Source: Candidatus Ozemibacter sibiricus
Lineage (GTDB): Bacteria; Muiribacteriota; Ozemobacteria; Ozemobacterales; Ozemobacteraceae
Assembly: GCA_003327425.1 (NCBI GenBank)
Contig: QOQW01000024.1
Span: forward strand, 27,832 to 91,831
DNA: 64,000 bases
Direction: 5' to 3'
Below the pieces are notes generated by a model. The model was given only the letters and a program-made list of their open reading frames with translations. It was not told the origin of the DNA and searched no databases. Numbering within the stretch: position 1 is the stretch's first letter; each line of letters begins with the position of its first letter. Position numbers and translations under genes: made by a program. Positions 15,895 through 24,383 of this stretch are shown here, piece by piece.

Positions 15895-15954
15895 GAGCAC
15901 CCACCGGGGATGGTTCCAAGGCCCCGAAAATCCTTCATGGGAGTGCCCGCAGGC

Positions 15955-18030
15955 ATGGCCACGCATCAGATCAGTCCGCTCGCCCGCGTCCGACAGCAAT
16001 TGCAGGAGAAAGCCCGCGCGCCGTTTGCCGGATTGTACCGGGTTCCCGCCCTCTGGGCCCCGGTCGGGGAAGAACCGCACGACGGCGATGCCCCCCATGA
16101 GGTGCATCCGGCCCGCTTCTACCTTTCCCATCTCGAGGCCATCGAACGGCTGGCCGATCGCGCCATCGATCCGCTGCGATCATTGAATGGCCAGAAGCCG
16201 GGCGGTCGATGCGGCGGCTGGGTCGCCGAGGGAAGCATCTACAATGTCTTCGTCCGTCTGACCACGGCGTTCGATCACGACGCCGACGGCAAGCTTGGCA
16301 ACCAGCCGACCGATCCGACCATCAACGCGCACGGCATGCGCGAAACCGGCACCTTCCTCAAGACCATCGCGCTGCTTGGCCATCTGCGGCGGCTGGGCTG
16401 CACCACCCTCCATCTCCTGCCGGTGACCGCCATCGGTCGTGATGGCAACAAAGGCCTGCTGGGCTCGCCCTACGCCATCAAAGACCCCTATCGGCTCGAG
16501 CCGACCCAGGCCGACCCGTTGCTCGACCTGTCGGTTGACGATCAGTTCCGCGCCCTGGTCGAGGCTTGCCATCTCCTGGGCATCCGGGTCATCGTCGAGT
16601 TCGTCTTCCGTACGGCCAGCAAGGATTCCGACTGGATCATCCAGCACCCCGACTGGTTCTATTGGATCGACGCGCGCGTACCTGACCGGGCCATCGGGGA
16701 AACCGACTTCGAGAAGGCCCGGCAATCCTACGGCAATCCGATCTTCACTCCCGAAGAGTTGAAAGTCATCAACGACAAGGTCTCCCGGCAGGATTTCCAC
16801 GATCTGCCGGCCCCGCCCGAGACCTACCGCCGGTTCTTCCTGCCGCCCCCGGCGCCAGGCAAGGTGGAAATCGACGCCCAGGGCCGGATTCGGGGCCGCT
16901 CGGTCGATCCCGCCACCGGCCAGGAGGTCACGGTGCGCATTCCTGGCGCCTTCGCCGACTGGCCGCCCGATGACAACCAGCCGCCCTGGGGCGATGTGAC
17001 CTACCTGCGCATGTACCGCGACGATCCGGCCACGCCCGGGCGGTTCAACTACATCGCCTACAACACCATCCGGATGTACGACGCCGCGCTGGCCCGGCCT
17101 GAGCTGGCCAATCGCCCCTTGTGGGATAAAATTCGCGACCTGGCTCCCTACTACCAGGATGCCTTCGGCGTCGATGGCGTGATGGTCGACATGGGCCATG
17201 CCGTGCCGGTGCCTCTGATGCAGGAGATCATTCAAGCGGCGCGCGCCAAGGACCCCGACTTCTGCTTCCTGTCGGAGAATTTCGAAATCGGCCAGAGCAG
17301 CGTAGAGGCCGGCTACAACGCCGTCGTCGGCTATGCCTGGTGGGTCGAGTACAAGCGCGAGGGCATGCTGGGACTGCTCGATCATGTCGGCGTGAAAGGC
17401 GTGCCCTTGCCGTTCTTCGGCGCGGTCGAGAATCATAACACCCCGCGTGCGGCGGGGCGACCCGGCGGGGAACGCTATGCCACCTACGCCTTCCTGGTCA
17501 ACACCTTCCTGCCGCGGTCCATTCCCTTCATCCATGCGGGATTCGAGCTGGGCGAGACGATGCCGGTCAACACCGGCCTCGACTTTTCCAACGCCGATCT
17601 CGAGAAGTACCGCGGGAAGCCTTTGCCCTTGTTCGATCCCAGCGCCTTGCGCTGGGAAGGCCGCCACCCCATGCTCGGCATCACCCGACGCATTCTCGAG
17701 TTGCGGGCCCGGTTTCGCGATACTGCCGACCGGCATGGCCCGGGCACCTTCGTGCTATTGCCCACCGGGAATCCCGACGTGATGGCCTTCCTGCGGAAGG
17801 GAGGCAGCCATACCCTGATGGTTTTGTTCAACCGTCACCTCGAACTCGAGCTGGGCGCCCGCATCGACCTGCAGGGGCACATCAATCCCGCCATCACCAG
17901 CCTGCCTAACCTCCTCTTCAAAGATGGCGCCATCGGGGAACTCCCCCTCCGAGAGGCGGTTCTTTCTTGCGCGGTGCGTCCGGGCGATGCCCTCTTCTTC
18001 GCCTGGAACGACACCGCCGCGGCTCGCTGA
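15955..18030 (+). CDS. GH13 maltosyltransferase-like protein with altered catalytic residues
   Basis: 691 residues. From memory of the family it resembles the Thermotoga-type maltosyltransferase: LYRVPALWAPV at the start, GCTTLHLLPV, VEACHLLGIRVIVEFV, IIQHPDWFYWI, FGVDGVMVDMGHAVP, FCFLSENFEIG, GAVENHNTPR and PRSIPFIHAGFELGE all line up in order. The nucleophile is D412 and the acid/base E441. Two usual GH13 residues differ: the Arg two positions before the nucleophile is Met410, and the third acidic residue (D in the VETPDTPR-type motif) is Asn495. Activity may therefore be changed. The ATG at 15955 has GGGAG 10 bases upstream; an upstream Met at 15940 is possible. No signal peptide: cytoplasmic glycogen or maltodextrin metabolism is the likely setting. 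Confidence 0.82.
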   Translation: MATHQISPLARVRQQLQEKARAPFAGLYRVPALWAPVGEEPHDGDAPHEVHPARFYLSHLEAIERLADRAIDPLRSLNGQKPGGRCGGWVAEGSIYNVFVRLTTAFDHDADGKLGNQPTDPTINAHGMRETGTFLKTIALLGHLRRLGCTTLHLLPVTAIGRDGNKGLLGSPYAIKDPYRLEPTQADPLLDLSVDDQFRALVEACHLLGIRVIVEFVFRTASKDSDWIIQHPDWFYWIDARVPDRAIGETDFEKARQSYGNPIFTPEELKVINDKVSRQDFHDLPAPPETYRRFFLPPPAPGKVEIDAQGRIRGRSVDPATGQEVTVRIPGAFADWPPDDNQPPWGDVTYLRMYRDDPATPGRFNYIAYNTIRMYDAALARPELANRPLWDKIRDLAPYYQDAFGVDGVMVDMGHAVPVPLMQEIIQAARAKDPDFCFLSENFEIGQSSVEAGYNAVVGYAWWVEYKREGMLGLLDHVGVKGVPLPFFGAVENHNTPRAAGRPGGERYATYAFLVNTFLPRSIPFIHAGFELGETMPVNTGLDFSNADLEKYRGKPLPLFDPSALRWEGRHPMLGITRRILELRARFRDTADRHGPGTFVLLPTGNPDVMAFLRKGGSHTLMVLFNRHLELELGARIDLQGHINPAITSLPNLLFKDGAIGELPLREAVLSCAVRPGDALFFAWNDTAAAR

Positions 18031-18053
18031 CCAACGGCTCCGTTCGCTCCTCG

Positions 18054-18085
18054 GCCCCACTTTCCCTTCCAAGGGAGGGTGGGGC
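18054..18085 (+). terminator. Terminator after the GH13 gene
   Basis: GCCCCACTTTCCCTT pairs with AAGGGAGGGTGGGGC (15 positions, two G-T wobbles) and is followed by TTGTTGATCTT. It separates the GH13 gene from glnN. Confidence 0.7.
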
Positions 18086-18109
18086 TTGTTGATCTTGCCC
18101 TGATTGTCC

Positions 18110-18250
18110 TGGCTTTTGCGCTGGGCCCTGTTTTGTAGACTTGAAAAGTCGCATCGAAATGTAAAAGGCCAAAATTTGGTTCTCAATTTTTAATTTTTCC
18201 GAAATTGTGAATTGAAAATTTCATTTTTTGTGTTATTGTTGGCCGTCCGT
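18110..18250. promoter_or_regulatory. AT-rich regulatory region upstream of glnN
   Basis: About 140 bases of AT-rich DNA in an otherwise GC-rich window. It holds small dyads: GACTT-GAA-AAGTC (18138-18150), CCAAA-A-TTTGG (18169-18179) and GAAATT...AATTTC (around 18201-18222). A possible promoter is TTGAAA (18212-18217), 16 bases, TATTGT (18234-18239) with TGT before it (extended -10). No sigma-54 type GG-N10-GC element was seen. This is where nitrogen control of glutamine synthetase would be expected, but the regulator is not identifiable. Confidence 0.5.
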
Positions 18251-18317
18251 TTTGACGATTAATGTTCGCGGGTGCTCCGCACGGGGGCATGGATCACAAT
18301 CGATAAGGAGGGCCCAG

Positions 18318-20423
18318 ATGCCCAAAGTCATGGAATACTTCGGTGAACTGACCTTCTCCAAGGCGGTCATGCGCGAGAAGCTGAGTCGGGAAGTGTATGA
18401 AAAGCTGCTCGATACCATCCAGTCGGGCAATGCCCTCGACGAGAGCATCGCCGGGGATGTCGCCCACGCCATGAAGGAATGGGCGATCAGCAAAGGAGCC
18501 ACCCACTTCACGCACTGGTTCCAGCCCCAGCGCGGGGGCACCGCCGAGAAGCACGATGCGTTCCTCACCTACTCCGATCAAGGCGATCTGATCGAGCGGT
18601 TCTCGGCCAAGCAATTGATCCAATCCGAGCCCGATGCCAGCTCCTTCCCTTCTGGAGGAATCCGGTCGACCTTCGAAGCTCGCGGCTACACCGCCTGGGA
18701 TCCCACCTCCCCGGCCTTCCTGCATGAAACCGGCGAAACCCGCACCCTGGTCATTCCCACGGTGTTCCTGAGCTGGACGGGCGAGGTGCTCGACCAGAAA
18801 ACGCCGTTCCTGCGGTCGATGCGGGCCCTGAACGATGCCGGCATCAAGCTGCAGCGCCTGCTCGGCAATCGCCTGGCCCGCAAGATCGTCGTCAATGCCG
18901 GCCCCGAGCAGGAATACTTCGTCGTGGCTCGCCGCCTGGCCGAGACCCGGCCCGATCTGCGCATCTGCGGCCGAACGTTGTTCGGAGCCGCGCCCGCCAA
19001 AGGCCAGCAGATGGAAGACCACTACTTCGGGTCCATCCATCCCAAGATGATGCGGTTCATGGAAGACCTCGACCGGGAACTCTACCGTCGGGGCATCCCC
19101 GCCAAGACCCGACATAACGAGGTTTCCCCCAACCAGTTCGAGATCGCGCCTCTCTATGAAGAGGCCAACCTGGCGATCGACCACAACCTTCTGATGATGG
19201 ACATCATGAAGAAAGTGGGCTATCGCCATGATCTCGAAGTGCTGCTGCATGAGAAGCCCTTCGCCGGGGTGAACGGCTCGGGGAAGCACGTCAACTGGTC
19301 GATCGGCGACAACACCGGCGCCAATTACCTTGAACCATCGGCTTCTCCGCTGAAGAACGTCAATTTCCTGCTGACGCTCGGCGCCCTGCTGCTGGGCCTC
19401 GACAAGTTCGGCGGCCTGCTGCGCGCCGTCGTGGCCGATGCCGGCAATGATCATCGCCTGGGTGCCAACGAAGCCCCGCCGGCTATCATGTCGGTCTATC
19501 TGGGCGAGTACCTGACGAAGTTGATCGACGAGATCGCCGGTATGGGCAAGGTCACCGAACAGGCGGTCAATCACATCAGCATGGGCGTGCGCAACCTGCC
19601 ACGCGTGGCCAAGGATTATTCCGACCGCAATCGCACCTCGCCCATCGCCTTCACCGGCAACAAGTTCGAATTCCGGGCCGTGGGGTCGTCTCAAAACCCC
19701 TCGGAAGCCATGACCGTCTTGAACCTGCTCGTGGCTTACGGCTACTACATCATCGAGACCCGCATGTCGGAACTGTCCTCGATCGAAGAGGTGAAGGAAC
19801 GTGCCATTACGGTCTTGAAGGGCGTCTTCGAAGAGACGCGGCGGGTTCGCTTCGAAGGCAACGGGTATTCGGAAGAGTGGCACCGCGAGGCTGCCGCCCG
19901 CGGTCTGCCCAATGCGCGCAACACCCCGGCCGCTCTCGATGCCTATCTCGAGAAAGAGGTCATCGAGCTGATGGCCAGATCCCGGACCCTGAGCGAGCGA
20001 GAACTGCGCGCCAAGGTCGAGATCAAGCTGGAAACCTACAACAAGACCAAGGAGATCGAGTTCAAGACCGCCACCAATATGGCTCGCACCTTGTACCTCC
20101 CTGCCCTGACCAAACAGATCGCCGCCTCCGCCAGTGCGGCCGGGGCCATGAAGCAGGCCGGGCTCGACAGCTCGGTGCTGCTGGAAGAAGCGAAACGGTT
20201 CGAAAGCCTGTTCGCGGAAATTCGGGCCCGGGCGGCCGACCTTGAGGCGATCCTGCAGGAGGCCGCGGCCGAGAAGAACCACCATCAACGGGCCTTTTTC
20301 CTGGCCGAACGCGGCGAAGCTGCCCTGGGCCGCCTGCGGGCTGCGGTCGATACCGCCGAGGAGCTGGTGGCCGCCGAATTCTGGCCGGTGGCCAAATACC
20401 AGGAGCTGCTGACCGTGCTCTGA
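18318..20423 (+). CDS. glnN: Glutamine synthetase, type III
   Basis: 701 residues, the long type III form (types I and II are about 470 and 370). Makes glutamine from glutamate, ammonia and ATP. Family features: RGGTAEKHDAFLTY near residue 70, GPEQEYFVV (metal ligands), RHNEVSPNQFEIAP, HEKPFAGVNGSGKHVNWS and ANEAPPAIMSVYLGE, and a long helical C-terminal region with LPAL and EEAKRFE. AAGGAGGGCCCAG precedes the ATG at 18318; a start at 18228 would add a non-homologous tail. Single-gene unit between an AT-rich control region and a strong terminator. Confidence 0.95.
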   Translation: MPKVMEYFGELTFSKAVMREKLSREVYEKLLDTIQSGNALDESIAGDVAHAMKEWAISKGATHFTHWFQPQRGGTAEKHDAFLTYSDQGDLIERFSAKQLIQSEPDASSFPSGGIRSTFEARGYTAWDPTSPAFLHETGETRTLVIPTVFLSWTGEVLDQKTPFLRSMRALNDAGIKLQRLLGNRLARKIVVNAGPEQEYFVVARRLAETRPDLRICGRTLFGAAPAKGQQMEDHYFGSIHPKMMRFMEDLDRELYRRGIPAKTRHNEVSPNQFEIAPLYEEANLAIDHNLLMMDIMKKVGYRHDLEVLLHEKPFAGVNGSGKHVNWSIGDNTGANYLEPSASPLKNVNFLLTLGALLLGLDKFGGLLRAVVADAGNDHRLGANEAPPAIMSVYLGEYLTKLIDEIAGMGKVTEQAVNHISMGVRNLPRVAKDYSDRNRTSPIAFTGNKFEFRAVGSSQNPSEAMTVLNLLVAYGYYIIETRMSELSSIEEVKERAITVLKGVFEETRRVRFEGNGYSEEWHREAAARGLPNARNTPAALDAYLEKEVIELMARSRTLSERELRAKVEIKLETYNKTKEIEFKTATNMARTLYLPALTKQIAASASAAGAMKQAGLDSSVLLEEAKRFESLFAEIRARAADLEAILQEAAAEKNHHQRAFFLAERGEAALGRLRAAVDTAEELVAAEFWPVAKYQELLTVL

Positions 20424-20455
20424 GCTGGTCGAATCTCCAGTTCCTCAATCTGTCA

Positions 20456-20486
20456 GGGCCCGCGGCCGGTTGTCGGCCGCGGGCCC
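20456..20486 (+). terminator. Terminator of glnN
   Basis: Perfect 13-base stem GGGCCCGCGGCCG/CGGCCGCGGGCCC with loop GTTGT, 33 bases after the glnN stop, followed by TTCC. Very stable, short T tail. The rest of the 20487-20708 stretch shows no gene or clear signal. Confidence 0.75.
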
Positions 20487-20708
20487 TTCCAATGGCTCGA
20501 CGGCAGCGACGGCGCATTGGCTTGGCAACCGGCGAAGCGGTCGGCTTGTCCATCACCGAGCTGCCGAGCGCGGCGCGTTGGGCAGGCGACGATCAGAGGT
20601 TCAAGGGGCCGGTGACCCCAGACAGGGTTTCTCCGAAAAGTGCGGCGCCAAGGCGTAATGAGCGACTGTCTAGGGGCCTGTCTTGGCCTTGATTCAAAAG
20701 GGCACCGA

Positions 20709-20736
20709 TTGCATTCAGTGGGAGAATTGGTATACT
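20709..20736 (+). promoter_or_regulatory. Promoter of the small lipoprotein gene
   Basis: TTGCAT (20709-20714), 16 bases, TATACT (20731-20736), preceded by TGG (extended -10). Leader of about 39 bases. Confidence 0.65.
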
Positions 20737-20781
20737 GGGGGCGCCCCATTGTTTTGTCCCAGGTTCGTGGCGAGGTGTTCC

Positions 20782-21390
20782 GTGCGTTCGTTCCTTCTGG
20801 TCAGTGTGCTGCTGGTCGTGGTTTGCTTTACCGTCGCCTGCGAAAAGAGCGGTGAACTGACCTACCCCGCCGGACCGGGCACCGCGGTCGGGCCGACCAT
20901 TTCCCGATTGATCGCCGCCAATACCGTTCTTTCCCGAGCCAACGGCGGGATCCTGCGCCTGAGCTGCGCCTGGACCACCCCCTGGCCCATCTCGACCGCC
21001 ACTGCCTATGTGGCCTTCGTCCGGTCATTGCTTGATGGGCAAGCCTCGCCGACCGGCGTCGTCGGTTCGGGCACCGCCTCCGATGTCGCCAGTATCACCA
21101 CCGGAGCGCCCGCCCCCACCGATGGGCAGACCCAGACGGCAACGACCACTGCCACCGCCTCGGACACTGTCGCCGACCCGGCCGCCTTTTTCCTGCGCTT
21201 CCAGAGCCCGCTGGTCATTCCCCTCGGCATTGGCACCGACCAGCTCACCGGATTCTTCCAGCTCGACATCCCCTTCCCCAAGGCCGATATCAGCGATGCC
21301 CCGCTGGGCAAGCAGCAGATGCTGCTGTGGATGATGATCAACGGCCGACAGACGAATTCCCTGGCGTTCGAAGTCGAATTCGTCCCCTGA
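20782..21390 (+). CDS. Small lipoprotein, unknown function
   Basis: 202 residues. Begins VRSFLLVSVLLVVVCFTVAC, a lipoprotein signal with lipobox FTVAC, then EKSGELTYPAG. The rest looks like a beta-rich domain interrupted by a Thr/Ala/Asp-rich linker (TDGQTQTATTTATASDT). I picked the GTG at 20782 because GAGGTG lies upstream and the signal peptide starts there; an in-frame ATG at 20683 would fall upstream of the promoter. No known domain recognised. Single gene with its own promoter. Confidence 0.7.
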   Translation: MRSFLLVSVLLVVVCFTVACEKSGELTYPAGPGTAVGPTISRLIAANTVLSRANGGILRLSCAWTTPWPISTATAYVAFVRSLLDGQASPTGVVGSGTASDVASITTGAPAPTDGQTQTATTTATASDTVADPAAFFLRFQSPLVIPLGIGTDQLTGFFQLDIPFPKADISDAPLGKQQMLLWMMINGRQTNSLAFEVEFVP

Positions 21391-21519
21391 ACGGAAAGCC
21401 GGGCTCCGTGTGTTCCCACCGGGAAGGTGAGCGCCAATCGGCTAGATCGGCGGTGGGCTTGCATTGCATAGACGTTCCCTGCTCCCTGGTCATGGGCGGG
21501 CTGCGACCCGTGCCCGCGT

Positions 21520-21548
21520 TTGCCGGGCAAGATCGCTTTGCATATAAT
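21520..21548 (+). promoter_or_regulatory. Promoter of the DUF362-polyferredoxin operon
   Basis: TTGCCG (21520-21525), 17 bases, TATAAT (21543-21548). Leader of about 30 bases with AAAGGA before the ATG at 21584. Confidence 0.7.
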
Positions 21549-21583
21549 GGGGAGGTCTCCTCAGTTGCGCGAAAGGATGTTTC

Positions 21584-22507
21584 ATGAAACGACGTGATTT
21601 CTTGAAGACCGCAGGGCTCACCCTGGCCGCCGCGGCCCTGGGCGATCGAATCGTCCTCGGGGAGCCGGCCCCTTCCCAACCGCCGCCCGCGCCGGTGGCG
21701 TGGCCTGACGTCGTCCGGATCGAGAACGGCGAGCCGGCCGCCCTTCTGCGAGCTGCGCTGCAGAAAATGGGAGGGATGGGGCGATTCATTTCCCGGGGCG
21801 ATGTGGTGGTCATCAAGCCCAACATCGGCTGGGACCGGCCCCCGGAACTGGCTGCCAACACCAATCCCGAGCTGGTGGCCGAGCTGGTCAAAGAATGCCT
21901 GCAAGCGGGAGCCAAACGGGTGAAGATCTTCGATCGCACCTGCAACAATCCCTTGCGCTGCTACGCCAACAGCGGCATCGAGGCGGCCGCCGCCGCGGTC
22001 GGCGCCGAGGTCAGCCACATCGATGAGTCCCGCTTCAAAGAGATCTCGCTCAAATCGGGCGAGGTGCTGAAGACCTGGCCCATCTACCAGGACTACCTCG
22101 AAGCCGACAAGATCATCAATGTGCCCATCGCCAAGCACCACGGGCTGTCCCGGTTGACGCTCGGGTTGAAGAACCTGATGGGGGTCATGGGCGGCTCCCG
22201 CGGCCAGCTCCACAACAACTTTCAGAAGAAGCTGATCGATGTCGTGTCCGAGATCCTGCCGACCCTGACCGTCATCGATGCGTATCGCATCCTGACCGAC
22301 AACGGTCCCTCGGGCGGCTACCCCGCCGACGTCAAGCTGACCCGCACCCTGGTGATGAGCCCCTGCCCCGTGGCGGCCGACATGGCGGTGCTCGACCTGT
22401 TCGAGGTGCAGGCCGAGTCCTTGCCGTATCTGCAAGAAGCCATCGCGCGGAAGCTGAACCGCGTCGACCTCGCCGCACTGAAGGTTGACAAGACCGTCTT
22501 GAACTGA
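21584..22507 (+). CDS. DUF362 domain protein with Tat signal
   Basis: 307 residues. The first residues MKRRDFLKTAGLTLAAAAL form a twin-arginine signal (RRDFLK), so the protein is exported folded, usually with a cofactor. DUF362 core: VVVIKPNIGWDRPPE, DRTCNNPLRCYANSGI, INVPIAKHHGLSRLTLGLKN, LMGVMGGSRGQLHNN. It has few Cys and no ferredoxin motif of its own. Those are supplied by the next gene, whose ATG is 9 bases downstream. The pairing with a membrane polyferredoxin suggests an extracytoplasmic redox module. Substrate unknown. Confidence 0.83.
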   Translation: MKRRDFLKTAGLTLAAAALGDRIVLGEPAPSQPPPAPVAWPDVVRIENGEPAALLRAALQKMGGMGRFISRGDVVVIKPNIGWDRPPELAANTNPELVAELVKECLQAGAKRVKIFDRTCNNPLRCYANSGIEAAAAAVGAEVSHIDESRFKEISLKSGEVLKTWPIYQDYLEADKIINVPIAKHHGLSRLTLGLKNLMGVMGGSRGQLHNNFQKKLIDVVSEILPTLTVIDAYRILTDNGPSGGYPADVKLTRTLVMSPCPVAADMAVLDLFEVQAESLPYLQEAIARKLNRVDLAALKVDKTVLN

Positions 22508-22515
22508 CGGCGGCG

Positions 22516-24048
22516 ATGATCTGGCTGCGGCGGACGGTGCAGGGGACGTGCCTGCTCGGGTTCGTCCTGCTGTTCCTGCGAGCGCGGTTCCCCTTCCATC
22601 CTGATCCTGCACCAGATCTGCTCTTGCGGGCGAGCCCGCTGGCTCCCCTGTTCGTGGGGTGGGTCGAACGGGCCATTCCCTGGAACCTCTGGCCGGGGCT
22701 GCTGGTGCTGGCCATGACACCCTGGCTGGGGCGGTTCTTCTGCGGATGGTTCTGCCCGCTGGGCAGTCTCCTCGATCTGGTCGGGCGCTGGCTGGCTCCC
22801 AGCTCCCCCGAGCGCACGGGAAGCCAGACCCCCGCCTGGCCCCGCGCCAAATACCTGCTGTTATGGGCAATGGTGGTGGCCGCCACCGGGGGCCTGGCGC
22901 TCTGGACCTGGTTCGATCCGTTGGGCCTCCTCAATCGGGGCATGGCCGTCGTTCTCTATCCCATCGGGACCTGGCTGGTGCTGGGCCTCCTCGGCCTGCT
23001 CGCGTTGGTTCCTGGGGCCGAAGGCCTGGCCGCCGCCGGGCGAGCCTGGATCAAACGCTGGATCATGCCTGAACCGCAGGCCCTTCCGGCCTTCCTCTGG
23101 CCCACGCTGATCTTCTTCCTGGGCGTGCTGACCACGGAATGGGTCGCTCGCCGCTGGTGGTGCCGGTCGCTGTGCCCGGTGGGGGCCCTGCTGGGCCTCT
23201 GCGCACGGTTCCGGGTGTGGCCGCGGCAGGTCGACCAAACCTGTGTCCAGTGCCGCCAATGCGCCCGGCGTTGCCCCATGGGAGCCATTCCCCCCGACGA
23301 TGTCACCGCCACCTCGCCCCTCGAATGCACCGTCTGTCTGGAATGCCTTGATCATTGTCCGGTGGGCATCCGGGCCATCTCGTTCGGGCCGGCCCGGCCC
23401 ACCGGCCATCCGCTGCCGGTGGCGGCGGGGCGTCGCTCCTTCTTGCAGGCGGCCGGCCTCGGTCTGCTGGCGGCCGCCGGCCATCGCCTGGCCCACCCCG
23501 ACCCCGAAGGGCGGGCCCGCCTGCTGCGGCCGCCGGGCGCCCGCCCCGAACCGGCCTTCCTCGATCGCTGCATCCGATGCCTGGCCTGCGTGCGGGTCTG
23601 CGCCTCCAACGGGGCCTGCCTGCACCCGACCGGACTCGAGTTCGGCCCGGCCGCTCTCTGGACGCCCCGGGCCATCATGAAGACCGGCTATTGCGAATAC
23701 AACTGCAACCTCTGCGGGGAAGTCTGCCCCACCGGCGCGATCCGCCGGCTGCCCCTGCCCGAGAAGCAGAAACGGCCGATGGGCCTGGCGTATTTCAACA
23801 AGAACCTGTGCATCCCCTATGCGCGGTTCACCGACTGCCTCGTTTGCGAGGAACACTGCCCCTTGCCTGCCAAGGCCATCCAGATCCATGAACGCGAGGT
23901 CGAGCTGCCCGGGGGCGGCCAAACAATCGTGAAATTCCCCTACGTGGTCCGTGAACGCTGCATCGGATGCGGCATCTGCGAGCACAAATGCCCGCTGCCC
24001 GGCTCGCCCGGCGTCTACGTCGTCGCCGAAAACGAGCAGCGGGCCTGA
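22516..24048 (+). CDS. Membrane polyferredoxin, NapH-NapG-like fusion
   Basis: 510 residues. The N-terminal half has about five membrane helices with the NapH/NosR-type motifs [10 protein letters not shown] (about 75) and [16 protein letters not shown] (about 214), followed by two cluster motifs ([12 protein letters not shown] and [12 protein letters not shown]). Residues 307-322 read [17 protein letters not shown], an internal Tat-like signal. After it come four more cluster-type motifs ([45 protein letters not shown]), as in the periplasmic ferredoxin NapG. It looks like a fusion of a membrane and an exported ferredoxin. No Nap reductase genes are nearby, so nitrate reduction is not implied; it probably moves electrons to or from the DUF362 partner. 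Confidence 0.85.
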   Translation: MIWLRRTVQGTCLLGFVLLFLRARFPFHPDPAPDLLLRASPLAPLFVGWVERAIPWNLWPGLLVLAMTPWLGRFFCGWFCPLGSLLDLVGRWLAPSSPERTGSQTPAWPRAKYLLLWAMVVAATGGLALWTWFDPLGLLNRGMAVVLYPIGTWLVLGLLGLLALVPGAEGLAAAGRAWIKRWIMPEPQALPAFLWPTLIFFLGVLTTEWVARRWWCRSLCPVGALLGLCARFRVWPRQVDQTCVQCRQCARRCPMGAIPPDDVTATSPLECTVCLECLDHCPVGIRAISFGPARPTGHPLPVAAGRRSFLQAAGLGLLAAAGHRLAHPDPEGRARLLRPPGARPEPAFLDRCIRCLACVRVCASNGACLHPTGLEFGPAALWTPRAIMKTGYCEYNCNLCGEVCPTGAIRRLPLPEKQKRPMGLAYFNKNLCIPYARFTDCLVCEEHCPLPAKAIQIHEREVELPGGGQTIVKFPYVVRERCIGCGICEHKCPLPGSPGVYVVAENEQRA

Positions 24049-24076
24049 AAAATTCCACTTCACCAGGAGAAGAACC

Positions 24077-24274
24077 ATGCCTGACTGCCGTGCCAAGAAC
24101 GCCAAGCGGTGCACCTGCACCTATGAGCCCTGCTCGCGCAAGGGCAACTGCTGCGACTGTCTGCACTACCACCGCATGAATGGCGAGATTCCCGGCTGCT
24201 TCTTCACGCCGCAGGGCGAGCGCACCTACGACCGCAGCATCGCCGCCTTCATCGCCGACCAGAAGCGCCGCTGA
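24077..24274 (+). CDS. Small Cys-rich protein, DUF6485-like
   Basis: 65 residues, nine Cys. Sequence features [21 protein letters not shown] and [10 protein letters not shown], ending [12 protein letters not shown]. This matches my memory of the short family DUF6485, common in anaerobes. The Cys pattern suggests a zinc or iron-sulfur site. AGGAGAAGAACC precedes the ATG. It lies 28 bases after the polyferredoxin stop on the same strand and ends before a bidirectional terminator, so it is the last gene of that operon. Function unknown. Confidence 0.75.
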   Translation: MPDCRAKNAKRCTCTYEPCSRKGNCCDCLHYHRMNGEIPGCFFTPQGERTYDRSIAAFIADQKRR

Positions 24275-24307
24275 TCGCCCTCGCCGCGCGCACCGGTTCG
24301 GAAAGCA

Positions 24308-24346
24308 CAACCCCCGCCGGCAACCGATGAGCCGTAGCGGGGGTTG
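24308..24346. terminator. Bidirectional terminator
   Basis: CAACCCCCGC (24308-24317) pairs with GCGGGGGTTG (24337-24346), with CGGC/GCCG pairing inside. It stands between the plus-strand Cys-rich gene and the convergent beta-CASP nuclease gene. Confidence 0.7.
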
Positions 24347-24383
24347 ATTGACGCCCGAGGGGAAGGGGCGACCGAGGCCCGGG

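Noticed and set aside
22516..24048. Periplasmic nitrate reductase (Nap) system
   Set aside because: Only the NapH/NapG-type ferredoxin architecture is present; there is no molybdopterin reductase or cytochrome gene nearby.
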